A DNA stretch of 64,000 bases. Source: JBOCEF01 sp047610385. GTDB lineage: Bacteria > Pseudomonadota > Alphaproteobacteria > Rhodobacterales > Rhodobacteraceae. Location of the stretch: positions 28,310 to 92,309 of the forward strand of contig JBLGAC010000010.1 of the NCBI GenBank assembly GCA_047610385.1, given 5' to 3'. Position 1 is the stretch's first letter. Each line of letters starts with the position of its first letter. A program made the position numbers and the translations under genes. A model generated the notes under the pieces. The model had not been told where the DNA came from and did no database searches. It saw only the letters and a list, made by a program, of their open reading frames with translations. Positions 35,942 to 44,825 of the stretch are shown here, piece after piece.

Positions 35942-36699
35942 CGATGTCGGGGATGGTGCCAATATCGAGCGCTTGGCTGTGCAGATCTGGCATCCGCCGG
36001 CTGCCCTCAATCTTCTCATCCTCACCCCGCCTTTGATCGCCACGCAGATCCTGACGATTTAGCGCCAAGCCGAAGGCCGCGTGCCCTTCGCTGATCTGGC
36101 GCTGTGTGCACTGCATGATGTTGGTGCCTAGCAGGATTTTTGTAGCAAACGCTGAGTGGGAGCGCCGGATTCTAATATTGGTAGCCGAAATGTCGCAGAT
36201 TTGATGTGCTAGTGGTGGTTAACGGAAATTTAATTGAATAAAATTGATCTTGTGTAAATTTGATATTTAGGGATTGAATTTTTTATTTGAAATAAAATTT
36301 CATTAAATTTATAGGCGAAAAATTTGATTATGGTTGAGAAAGAATATTTTTTTAAATGGAAATTTAGCATAAATAAATTAAAAACCACCGTTGGATGGAT
36401 CACTTGTGATTTATAGCGTAAGTTAGGCATAAAATATCATAATTGTTAAAAGAGTGACAATTCTGAATTGCAGAAATTGATCGATTTAGACGTTGGCTCT
36501 ATGAATAATCTTATAGGTGATGGATGGTTGGGGGTTGCTTAAATTGACAAATATTTGTTTTATGAACGTCTTATACGCGGTTTGGACAAACTATTGAATG
36601 CCGCGGTAAGCAAACCATCATAGGGGTCGACAAGCGCTTTGAACACGTCTGCGGAAAGCTCCCTCTCAGCGACGCTTTGCACCGCCTTAGGCTTAGGAC
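35942..36699. other. Second AT-rich gene desert of the island
   Basis: 35942-36190 is of normal composition with broken frames and no recognised family. 36190-36570 is very AT-rich without a credible gene. 36580-36700 resembles the downstream flank of the IS5-type element. Confidence 0.55.
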
Positions 36700-37501
36700 T
36701 CATAACCAGAATATGACGGTTGCAGCGATGCAGATGGCGCTCATGAACGTGTGTGCGCATCGATCATATCGGGTTGCAATCCTGCGCCAGTCCTTAAGCC
36801 TTCCGAACTTGCGCTCGACCAGATTGCGCTGCTGGTAGGTTTTGGTGTCGTAGGGGGGCGGCGCCCTGCGGTTCCTGCGTCCAGGAATGCACGGCGTGAT
36901 GTCCAGTTTGGACAGGGCTTGGCGGAACCAGTCGCGCCTCGACGCCCTTGTCGGCGATCAGGGTTTCGGCGTCCGGCAGCGCAGGCAAGACGGTCGCGCC
37001 GCCGCGATAGTCGCTAACTGGCCCGTGGTGAGCAGCAGAATCAATGGCTTGCCGTCCGCGTCACAGACCGCGTGCAGCTTGGAGGTCAGGCCTCTTTTGA
37101 TCCGCCCGATGCGGTGGGGAACAGCCCCTTTTTGACCAAGCTCGCCGCGGTGCGGTACGCTTTGAGGTGGGCCTGCGTCCGTTGCCCGGCAGGCTATTGC
37201 GCAGCAATCGACGAGAGGGGATCATCACGGTGTCGGTTGCCGCGCTCTCGGCGGCCAGCGCTGCGAATATGCGGTCGAACACGCCGGCCCGGCTCCAGCG
37301 CACAAAGCGGTTGTACAAAGTCTTGTGCAGGCCGTAGGCGGCGGGGGTGTCGCGCCACATCAGCCCGTTGCGGATCACATGGACCAAGGCGCTGATCACC
37401 CGCCGATCATCGATCCGAGGCACCCCGCGAGGCTTATTGGGCAAAAGCGGCTGCAAGCGAGAAAACTGAGCTTATGTAAGCCAGAAGTGGTGATCGGACA
37501 T
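36700..37501 (-). pseudogene. IS5-family (IS427-like) transposase, broken
   Basis: Reading down from 37501: 'MSDHHFWLT', a TAA stop, then 'AQFSRLQPLLPNKPRGVPRIDDRRVISALVHVIRNGLMWRDTPAAYGLHKTLYNRFVRWSRAGVFDRIF'. After a short garbled insertion near 37200, a shifted frame gives 'KGLFPHRIGRIKRGLTSKLHAVCDADGKPLILLL', and a further shift gives 'RRNRRAPPPYDTKTYQQRNLVERKFGRLKDWRRIATRYD', ending 'IFWL' at 36700. So the DDE catalytic region is present but split by one stop and at least two frameshifts; it cannot be translated as such. Terminal repeats not found. Confidence 0.85.
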
Positions 37502-37772
37502 GGCAAACCTCCCAACGCTGGGGATGTTTGAATCATAACCGGCAGTCAATGGGAATCCCATTTATGGATCCTGAACCTAGGTTAGGTGATTGGCTCAGCC
37601 GCCGCAAAGATCCTGAACAGGATCAGGATGCGGCGGACGCATGGATTTACGACGATAGACGCCGCAGATAATGCGCTGCGCGTGGACTCATGAGGGCATT
37701 GCTGGTCATGGACCCGCCCCAGTTTGGTTCCGGTCACTTGAGAGCGATGCCTCGCCATCAAGCAGACCGAAC

Positions 37773-38837
37773 ATGGCACACAGACACAGCAACGAATTCA
37801 GACGGGATGCGGCGCGCATCGCGCTGGCCCGCGGCTTGCTCCATTGCCCGGCCGTCGATGCGCAGCATCGATGACAGGGGGCACCGACAGGTTTCGGCCG
37901 ATCTCGGTGTTGGGCTTTCAACACTGAAGAAATGGGTGAAGGCGTCTTCTGAGGAAGCGGCACCCATTGGCCCGACCAGAACCTGGTGTGAGAGAATGAC
38001 CACCTGCGCCGCGAGACCTGTATCCTCAAGGAGGAGAGGGAGGTCCTGAAATAGGCGGCGATCGGCTGACCCCTGCTCGTGCATTTTCAATGCCCTGCCA
38101 GTCAACGGACTGCTAAGCTCTCAATGAGAGGGGCCTCGCCATCAGCGCACGGACAGGGCCCTGCTGGCGCATATCAGAGACCAGCACCGCGCCAGTCTTA
38201 GCAGACTAATGCGCCACAATGGCGTCAAGGTGATCCAGACCTGCAAATACAAGGCGACGTCGGATAGCAATCATTCGCTGAACATCTCGTCAAACCTTTT
38301 GGGCCAAGATTTTCAAGCAAGCAGGCCAAACCAAAAACGCCCTCTTATCGATACTGCGTATCGAATTCCGGGTGACAGCCAGGCGACATCTGGACCCGTG
38401 AGGGCTGGATCTATCTGGCCATCATCCATGATCTGAATTCCCAGCGCGTCATTGCCCTACGTGATTTGCATGCAAATCCCTTTCGCGTAACAGGCTAGAC
38501 GATCAGCATTCGTTCAAGAAAATATCTGAAAATATACTAAATAGTGATGGTGATTTTACTGCGCTGTCTGCCAAAAGACTGTGTCCACTATACGGGCAGT
38601 GGCGGTCAATAATGGTCGCGCGACTATCAAAGGCTCCTGCACCTGCATAATTTTCGAACATCAATGAGCGGTAGGCGAAATTGCTACGACAATGCAACCG
38701 TTGAGACGTTCTGGCGCCGATTCTGGCCCACACGCCGCTTAGCCGAGGTCGCGTTGTTTGACTACATCAACGTCTTCTACAACCCGCGACGCCAACATTC
38801 AGCCTTAGGCTGGAAAAGCCCTTTGGCCTATCAATGA
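37773..38837 (+). pseudogene. IS3-family insertion element, decayed (orfA and orfB relics)
   Basis: orfA is readable as 'MAHRHSNEFRRDAARIALARGL', then after a frame change 'HRQVSADLGVGLSTLKKWVK'. orfB pieces follow: 'LMRHNGVKVIQTCKYKATSDSNHSLNISSNLLGQDFQASRPNQK', 'TREGWIYLAIIHDLNSQRVI', 'LPKDCVHYTGSGGQ' and the intact end 'CYDNATVETFWRRFWPTRRLAEVALFDYINVFYNPRRQHSALGWKSPLAYQ' up to the stop at 38837. Several frameshifts, stops and a short AT-rich replacement near 38500-38570 break it. Confidence 0.85.
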
Positions 38838-39015
38838 AAGGCCGCCTAACTGAGCGTATGACCGGAACGAAAGCGCGACAGGTCCACTTGGAATCACCGC
38901 TAGCGCAGGATTTGGTCGCTCAAGGTGCGCATTAAGCGCAGAGAGTCGCCACTGGCTGATGCCAGTGCAGAAAATAGATTGAGATTTTCGAGAGGCCATC
39001 TGGGCCTTGAAATAG

Positions 39016-39090
39016 TGGTGCCCGGGGGCGGATTTGAACCACCGACACGCGGATTTTCAATCCGCTGCTCTACCCCTGAGCTACCCGGGC
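39016..39090 (-). tRNA. tRNA-Phe (GAA)
   Basis: Full cloverleaf on the minus strand: a 7-bp acceptor stem (GCCCGGG/CCCGGGC), anticodon loop TTGAAAA with anticodon GAA in stem GCGGA/TCCGC, T arm with TTCAAAT, and an encoded CCA (39016-39018). The 3' end faces the IS-rich island. I saw no copy of the 3' end at the far side of the island. Confidence 0.95.
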
Positions 39091-39214
39091 CTTGCCGCCG
39101 TTTCCAGCGGACTTGGCGATTTTTAGGAGATGCGCGCGGGGCTGTCCAGAGGCTTTCTCAGGAAATTCGCCCAAGGCATGGGTATCGTTGAAAACCGCCG
39201 CGGATTTGAAGGGC

Positions 39215-39400
39215 TCAGCGGCGGTTTTCGTCGTCGTCATCGCCCGATGGCAGGGGCGGGGGGGCGGTGTCGGGCTCTTCCTCGGTGGCGATGCGGTAGT
39301 CGCCGCGGAACCAGTGCGCCAGGTCCACGTCGGCGCAGCGGCGAGAGCAGAACGGGCGGCGTTCAGGGTCGGTCGGCTTGGCGCAGATCGGGCAAGGCAT
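39215..39400 (-). CDS. yacG: DNA gyrase inhibitor YacG
   Basis: 61 residues. A zinc finger with Cys3, Cys6, Cys18 and Cys22 ('CPIC'...'CSRRC') followed by 'ADVDLAHWFRGDYRIA' is the YacG signature. YacG binds GyrB and blocks DNA binding. It ends with an acidic tail. Starts 21 bp after the RNase G-like gene, in the conserved order infA-maf-rng-yacG. Confidence 0.92.
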   Translation of the reverse strand: MPCPICAKPTDPERRPFCSRRCADVDLAHWFRGDYRIATEEEPDTAPPPLPSGDDDDENRR

Positions 39401-39421
39401 GGGTCTTCTCCCGGTAAGGGC

Positions 39422-40516
39422 TTAGCCGGGCATGGGGCCGGTCAGCAGCTCCGACAGGGGGCGGCGTTCGCGCTTGCGCAGCAGCTCCATGTGCCCAAGC
39501 GGGGTCCAGCCGACGGCGGTGGTTTCCACCGGGTCGTCGCGCAGGGCACGCTTCAAGGCCGCTTCGAATTTGGGGCGATCGCGTTTGGTCATCGGCGCGC
39601 AGTCCATGACGATCTGGCCGCCCAGCCCGCGCATGCGCAGCTGCATCGGCAGGTTTTCCGCCGCCGCGATGTTGGCGCGCAGGCCCGCATTGGGGCTGAA
39701 CGATGCGCCGGTGTTGATGTCCACCGCCACCAGCGCCGAGGTAGGCTCAATAGCCATCCATGCGCCGCCTTCGCCAAGCTCAACGCGGGTGCGGCGCAGG
39801 GCTTCAATCGCGTCCCAGACGCCGTAATGCTCGAACATCTCCGGCCCGCCATGGATGGCGTCATCGGGATAGGGATTGGTCCAGTCGCGCCAGGCCTGCA
39901 CCTCGGCGTTGGGGGCTGCGACCACTTCGCCCAGATCGGTGGGGTCGGATGCCTCGGCCTCAGCGCGCAGTTCGGCCAATGCGCGGACATCGTCCTCAAT
40001 GGCTTCGGCGGGGATGCCTTCGGCGCCGGTGCGCAGAATCACGCCGGGGCCGCTTTCACTCAGCTGGCCCAGTTCCTCAAGCGCGGCCTCAGCAGCGGCC
40101 TTGAGGCGCGCGCGCTCGTCCTCATCCCTGATCTTGCGCGCGACGTTGATGCCGGGCGCATGGGGCGTCAAAATTGCGAATCGGCCCTTGAATAGCGGCT
40201 CATCCGACACCGGGGTCGCCTTGCCGCGTTCGGCATGGCGAGATATCTGGACCAGCATCAACGTGCCGGACTGATAGCCCTTGGCCGCGCCGGTTTTCAG
40301 AAACCCTTCGCGCCCGCCGCCGATGTCCAGAAACACCGCGCCCATGGACGGGATCACCCGGGTCACCTTGGCGCGGTGCACGGCGCCGGGGCGGGGGGTG
40401 TCATCGTCCTCAGGCGCGTCGACCAACAGGTCGGTCAGGCGCCCGTCATCGACGCAGGCGGCCATGGTCGGGGCGCCGTGGCCCTCTTCCAGCAGCAAAA
40501 CGATGCGGCCTTTCAT
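39422..40516 (-). CDS. Ribonuclease E/G family protein
   Basis: 364 residues, much shorter than E. coli RNase G (489) and lacking the Zn-link and C-terminal parts. An N-terminal S1-like domain ('RAKVTRVIPSMGAVFLDIGGGREGFL', about 45-75) is followed by the catalytic core with metal-binding Asp residues in 'LVAVDINTG' and 'GQIVMDCAPM'. Acts in mRNA or rRNA processing. The ATG at 40516 overlaps the maf stop as ATGA. Length fits the compact alphaproteobacterial RNase E/G-like form. Confidence 0.88.
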   Translation of the reverse strand: MKGRIVLLLEEGHGAPTMAACVDDGRLTDLLVDAPEDDDTPRPGAVHRAKVTRVIPSMGAVFLDIGGGREGFLKTGAAKGYQSGTLMLVQISRHAERGKATPVSDEPLFKGRFAILTPHAPGINVARKIRDEDERARLKAAAEAALEELGQLSESGPGVILRTGAEGIPAEAIEDDVRALAELRAEAEASDPTDLGEVVAAPNAEVQAWRDWTNPYPDDAIHGGPEMFEHYGVWDAIEALRRTRVELGEGGAWMAIEPTSALVAVDINTGASFSPNAGLRANIAAAENLPMQLRMRGLGGQIVMDCAPMTKRDRPKFEAALKRALRDDPVETTAVGWTPLGHMELLRKRERRPLSELLTGPMPG

Positions 40517-41109
40517 GCGGATGGCTCCTCGAAATGCAAATGCAGGCCTGCGCCTTGCAACAGGCCCGCGGTTTCCGCCAGTGGCAGGCCCACGACGTTG
40601 GAATAGCTGCCGTTGATCGTGGGCACGAAGGCCGCGGCCAGCCCTTGGATCGCATAGCCCCCGGCCTTGCCGCGCCATTCGCCGGAACGCACATAGCCGG
40701 TGATTTCTTGGTGGGACAGGCGCTTGAACTGCACCTGCGTTTCCACGCGGCGGTTCCAGACCTGATCGCCGAGGCGCAGGTTGATGGCGGTGATCACCCG
40801 GTGGCGGCGCCCGGACAGCAGACGCAGGGCAGCGTCTGCTGCGGCCGCATCGCGAGGTTTGTCGAGAATGCGCCGACCACAGGCCACCACCGTGTCCGCG
40901 GTCAGGATCAGATCGTCCGGCCCGGCCCCCAGCGCCAGCACCACGCCTTTTTCACGCGCCAGCCGTTCGGCATAGCGGCGCGGCAGCTCGTCTTTCAACG
41001 GCGTCTCGTCGATGTCGGCAGGGCGCACGGCATCAGGGCGCACGCCAATTTGCGCCAGCAATTCAAGCCTGCGCGGAGAGGCGGAGCCGAGGATGAGCCT
41101 GAGGGTCAT
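40513..41109 (-). CDS. maf: Maf-like nucleoside triphosphate pyrophosphatase
   Basis: 198 residues. 'LILGSASPRRLELLAQIG' is the Maf phosphate-binding signature; 'ADTVVACGRRILDKPRD' and 'GGYAIQGLAAAFVPTINGSYSNVVGLPLAET' complete the fold. Maf proteins hydrolyse non-canonical or modified NTPs. Part of the conserved infA-maf-RNase-yacG gene string. Confidence 0.94.
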   Translation of the reverse strand: MTLRLILGSASPRRLELLAQIGVRPDAVRPADIDETPLKDELPRRYAERLAREKGVVLALGAGPDDLILTADTVVACGRRILDKPRDAAAADAALRLLSGRRHRVITAINLRLGDQVWNRRVETQVQFKRLSHQEITGYVRSGEWRGKAGGYAIQGLAAAFVPTINGSYSNVVGLPLAETAGLLQGAGLHLHFEEPSA

Positions 41110-41146
41110 GTGATTGCGCGCGAGGGGCGCGCCCCCGCGCAGCGTG

Positions 41147-41365
41147 TCATTTGAAGCGGTAGGTGATGCGGCCCTTGGACAGGTCGTAGGGGGTCATCTC
41201 CACCTGGATCTTGTCGCCCGCGAGCACGCGGATGCGGTTCTTGCGCATCTTGCCCGCGGTGTGGGCGATGATCTCATGGCCGTTCTCAAGCTTCACCCGG
41301 AAGGTCGCGTTGGGCAGAAGCTCGACCACGACGCCGGGGAATTCGAGAGTTTCTTCCTTGGCCAT
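41147..41365 (-). CDS. infA: Translation initiation factor IF-1
   Basis: 72 residues, the universal IF-1 length. The S1-like OB fold reads 'MAKEETLEFPGVVVELLPNATFRVKLENGHEIIAHTAGKMRKNRIRVLAGDKIQVEMTPYDLSKGRITYRFK', close to identical to other alphaproteobacteria. IF-1 binds the ribosomal A site at initiation. Longer readings upstream run into other-strand shadow. Confidence 0.98.
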   Translation of the reverse strand: MAKEETLEFPGVVVELLPNATFRVKLENGHEIIAHTAGKMRKNRIRVLAGDKIQVEMTPYDLSKGRITYRFK

Positions 41366-41531
41366 GCTTGTCCTAGGTCCCTTGTGCGTGCTGATCGCTG
41401 CGCGTGTCCGATGGGGTGCAAAAGCTGCAGCCCGGCCACGCGCGCGGTCTCGCCGCGCGTCCCGCGGCGAGAGGTCGGGCAGGGTATGGCCCCAGTTTGC
41501 GCGAAACGCAAGAGGCGACAGGCGCGAAGGG

Positions 41532-42920
41532 TCAGGCGTGGCCGCGCAGCGCAGCTTCGACGCTGGATCGGATGGCGACATCGGGGACAGGGGCGAAGTC
41601 CACGCCCTCGGTTCCCAGATAGGTTTGCTGCCGCCCCGCCACCCAATCGCTGACCGCGACGCGGTACATGCGCCCCGCTTCGGGCACCAGATCGCGGGCA
41701 TGGACATAATCGCCGGAGCGCGTGTCCAGCGCCGCCCGGTCGCCCTGATTGGCGTGAGACAGCATGGCGGTCAGCGTGTCGGCATCCACCTGCGCCATCA
41801 TCACAGCGCCATCAAAGCGCACGAAATTGTCCAGCTCATAGACGCGCACCAGCCCTTTGCCCAAGGTCGCGCCGAAGGCCGAATGGTTCAGCAGCGCAAT
41901 GTCTGCGCCGGCCGCGCGGCGCACTGCGTCGGCGGCGAAAAGAATGCTGCCCGCGCGATCCAGCGCCTTGGGCAGCGTCGCGATCACTTCGCGCGCCTCG
42001 GTGGGCAGGAACGCGAGGGTGGCTGCCGTCACGATGCTTTTAACGGACCGGTCGGTCGGCCCGTCAGGGTCGATGACGATCGTCTCGAACTCCATCTTCG
42101 GGACGCCGTCTTCGAAGGTCACGGCAATGGCGTGGATCGATTCGCCCCAGCAGCCGGAATGCAGATACAGGCTGCCATTCTCCTGATGCTCCAGTGCCAG
42201 ATGATCATGGCCGCCGATCATCAGCGAATTGGCGGGCAGGGCGCGCAGGATCAGTTTGTCCGGGGCCAGGCCAGCGTGGCTCAGCACCACTGGCAGATCG
42301 ACGCCGCCGAAGGCTGATGGCATGGCGCTGCCCGCGAAGGCCACCGGATCCATCAGGCCAAGCGGGGTGCGCGCCGCCTCGCGCCACACCATCGGGTCTG
42401 ACGGTGCCAGCCCCAGCACGCCGATCTTGTGATCACCCAGCGAAAAGCGTGTGGACACCGGCGCGTAGAATCCGCCCGTGCGGTTGTCCATCACATTGCC
42501 GATCACCCGCGCGCCAAGACGCTGCGCCCCGGTCACAAAGGTGGCGAGGTCATCGCGCAGCGCAACTTCGTGATTGCCGATGTTGATCACCAGCGGCGCC
42601 ACCGACGCCAACGTCCCAAGGAACGCCCAATCCACCATGCCTTCGGAATTCTTCGCGACCGCATTGCCGCGTTCGAACACGTCGCCGTTGATCAAGATGG
42701 CCATGGGCACGCCGGGCGCAGCTGCGGCCACGTCTTTCACCGCGCGCACCAAGGCGGGCAGCGCACGATAGGGCGAATGCAGGTCCGCCATGGCGATCAG
42801 GATCAGATCAGCCCCGGACCGGTCAGCCCGCGCAGGGGCACCGAATGCGGCGGCTAGCGGAAGGGACGCAAGGCCGCCAAGAACAAGGCGGCGGGACGCG
42901 GCAACAGATAGGCGCGACAT
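41532..42920 (-). CDS. Secreted metallophosphatase/5'-nucleotidase family protein
   Basis: 462 residues. A Tat-type signal ('AASRRLVLGGLASLPLAAAFGAPARA', RR at about 10-11) precedes a calcineurin-like domain ('MADLHSPYRALPALVRA', 'INGDVFERGN', 'INIGNHEVALRDD', 'VLSHAGLAPDK', 'MIGGHDHLALEH') and a 5'-nucleotidase C-terminal domain ('LLNHSAFGATLGKGLVRVYELDNFVRFD'). Likely hydrolyses nucleotides or other phosphate esters in the periplasm to supply phosphate. Substrate not determinable. Confidence 0.9.
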   Translation of the reverse strand: MSRLSVAASRRLVLGGLASLPLAAAFGAPARADRSGADLILIAMADLHSPYRALPALVRAVKDVAAAAPGVPMAILINGDVFERGNAVAKNSEGMVDWAFLGTLASVAPLVINIGNHEVALRDDLATFVTGAQRLGARVIGNVMDNRTGGFYAPVSTRFSLGDHKIGVLGLAPSDPMVWREAARTPLGLMDPVAFAGSAMPSAFGGVDLPVVLSHAGLAPDKLILRALPANSLMIGGHDHLALEHQENGSLYLHSGCWGESIHAIAVTFEDGVPKMEFETIVIDPDGPTDRSVKSIVTAATLAFLPTEAREVIATLPKALDRAGSILFAADAVRRAAGADIALLNHSAFGATLGKGLVRVYELDNFVRFDGAVMMAQVDADTLTAMLSHANQGDRAALDTRSGDYVHARDLVPEAGRMYRVAVSDWVAGRQQTYLGTEGVDFAPVPDVAIRSSVEAALRGHA

Positions 42921-42993
42921 GGGGTAGGTTCCTGTCGAGGCTGGAAGGAAAGAAATATTCGAATAGTGTCGCACGGAAACGGCTCCGCTGTCT

Positions 42994-43782
42994 TCAGCTC
43001 CGGTCGCGACGGAATGACCGCCAGGCCGACATCGCGAGGAAATAGAGCGTCGCCCCGACCCAAAGCCAGAACACCAGCGGCTGCGCCTCACGCGCGGGGG
43101 CCTCGTCGTTCAGCACCAGCCGCAAGGTGGCGCCGAACCACAGCACCGTCACCGGGATGGTGATGTGTCGAAGCGCGCGCACCCGGAACGGATGCACGTA
43201 TTTCCACGGCACGAAGGTCAGCCCGAGGCAGATCGCAATGATCGCAAGGTTCACCCATTGCCCGGTATCGAGGATGTAAAAGCTCAGCACCACAACGTTC
43301 CAGACCGCGGGGAACCCCTGGAACCAGAAATCATTGGTTTTGATGTTGGTGTTGGCGAATGTGTAGCAGCTGGCCAGCATGATCGCGGCGGCGGCGGGAA
43401 CTTCCCAGCCCTCAGGCACAAAGCCGAACCAATAGATCATCATCGCAGGCACGGCGACGTAGTTGAAATAATCGATGACGTTGTCGAGCGTGGCACCGTC
43501 AAATTGCGGGATCACTTCGCGCACCTTCACCCGGCGCGCCAGCGTGCCGTCGATCCCGTCCACGAACAGCGCCAGGCCCAGATAAATGAACACCGCCCGC
43601 ATGTCGCCTTCGATGATGGCGATCAGCGCAAGGAACCCCAGCACGATGCCTGAGGCGGTGAATGCGTGCACCGCCCAGGCCTGCGCCACGCGCCGACGGT
43701 CGGGCCCAGCCGCGCGCTGCGCGTCATAGGCGCTGCGCGCCGGGGGCGGCAAGGCGTCGTCGCGGGTCGGGTCAGCGGGCAT
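42994..43782 (-). CDS. pcs: Phosphatidylcholine synthase
   Basis: 262 residues. The CDP-alcohol phosphotransferase motif is present ('DGIDGTLARRVKVREVIPQFDGATLDNVID', near residues 75-105), with eight membrane helices and the 'YTFANTNIKTNDFWFQGFPAVWN' segment typical of Pcs. Makes phosphatidylcholine from CDP-diacylglycerol and choline in one step; the pathway is common in alphaproteobacteria. AAGGAG lies before ATG 43782. Confidence 0.92.
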   Translation of the reverse strand: MPADPTRDDALPPPARSAYDAQRAAGPDRRRVAQAWAVHAFTASGIVLGFLALIAIIEGDMRAVFIYLGLALFVDGIDGTLARRVKVREVIPQFDGATLDNVIDYFNYVAVPAMMIYWFGFVPEGWEVPAAAAIMLASCYTFANTNIKTNDFWFQGFPAVWNVVVLSFYILDTGQWVNLAIIAICLGLTFVPWKYVHPFRVRALRHITIPVTVLWFGATLRLVLNDEAPAREAQPLVFWLWVGATLYFLAMSAWRSFRRDRS

Positions 43783-43862
43783 CTGATGCTCCTTGAAGGG
43801 GCGGATCACGCGAAGAATGGGCGCAGCATAACCGCAGCGGCCGCCCGCGTCAGCCCACGCAT

Positions 43863-44309
43863 TCAGAACGGCGGAAAGCGTTGGCGCAGGCGGGTCAGGA
43901 TCTGGTCGCGGGTCTGTCGGTACGATGTCAGCTTGGCCTCGCGGGTCTCGCCGATCCCGGTGGGGTCGAGGATCGGCCAGTATTCCAGCTCAATCGCATA
44001 CCAGCGCGTCAATTCAAGCGCTGCGCGTTGGGCGGCGGGGGACATCGCAACGATCAGGTCGTAGCTGTCGATCTGGTCGCCCCAGGCCTCCATTTCCTGA
44101 AAGGACCGCGCTTTGTGTTCGGCCAGCTCCACCCCCAATTCGCGGCATGCGGCGATGGTGAAGCCGTCGATTTCAAGATCGTGCATCACCCCGGCTGATT
44201 GCACATAGATCCGGTTTCCGTGCAGTTTCTTCAGCAACCCCTCAGCCATAGGGCTGCGCACTGCGTTGTGATCGCAGCAGAACAGCACAGATTGGGGCAG
44301 CTCAATCAT
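43863..44309 (-). CDS. Low molecular weight phosphatase / ArsC-like protein
   Basis: 148 residues. 'VLFCCDHNAVRSPMAEGLLKK' holds the Cys-X5-Arg loop (Cys12, Arg18), and 'LDPTGI' supplies the general-acid Asp region. This fold serves tyrosine phosphatases and thioredoxin-type arsenate reductases; the sequence alone does not decide. It lies in the conserved string hisD-UPF0262-this gene. Confidence 0.85.
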   Translation of the reverse strand: MIELPQSVLFCCDHNAVRSPMAEGLLKKLHGNRIYVQSAGVMHDLEIDGFTIAACRELGVELAEHKARSFQEMEAWGDQIDSYDLIVAMSPAAQRAALELTRWYAIELEYWPILDPTGIGETREAKLTSYRQTRDQILTRLRQRFPPF

Positions 44310-44318
44310 GCGCGCGGA

Positions 44319-44825
44319 TTACCCCGTGAAATGCAGCACGCAGATCAGCGTGAACAGACGGCGCGCGGTGGGCATGTCAGTGTCCACCTTGCCGTCCAGC
44401 CGCTCCATCAGGATGCGGGAGCCTTCGTCATGAATGCCGCGGCGGCCCATATCGATCGCCTCAATCTGCGACGGCGGCAGCTTTTTCACCGCGTCGTAAT
44501 AGCTTTCGCAGATGGCGAAATAGTCTTTGATGATCTGGCGAAACGGCGACAGCGACAGATGGAATTCCGCGGCCAGGGCCGGGTCTTCGGCATCGGTTGC
44601 CACAGAAAACACCAGCCGCCGGTCGCGGATCGCCAGCGTCAGCGCATAGGGCCCCGCGGGCGCATCAGCATGCGGCAGGGCAAAAACATTGTCCTCGATC
44701 AAATCGAAAATGGCGACCTGACGCTCCTGCGCCACCTCAGGCGTCGGCGGGGCCATCCCTGATTCGTCGAGGATGATCTTCGCGATCCGGTTTGCGGATG
44801 CGCCCTGCGGTTCGGTCTCGGTCAT
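44319..44825 (-). CDS. UPF0262 family protein
   Basis: 168 residues. 'RIAKIILDESGMAPPTPEVAQERQVAIFDLIEDN' and 'DYFAICESYYDAVKKLPPSQIEAIDMGRRGIHDEGSRIL' are the UPF0262 blocks. Function unknown; conserved in Rhizobiales and Rhodobacterales next to hisD. Starts by ATGA overlap with the hisD stop. Confidence 0.92.
   Translation of the reverse strand: MTETEPQGASANRIAKIILDESGMAPPTPEVAQERQVAIFDLIEDNVFALPHADAPAGPYALTLAIRDRRLVFSVATDAEDPALAAEFHLSLSPFRQIIKDYFAICESYYDAVKKLPPSQIEAIDMGRRGIHDEGSRILMERLDGKVDTDMPTARRLFTLICVLHFTG

Noticed and set aside
39016..39090. tRNA-Phe as active attachment site of an integrative element
   Set aside because: No second copy of the tRNA 3' end and no integrase gene within the window.
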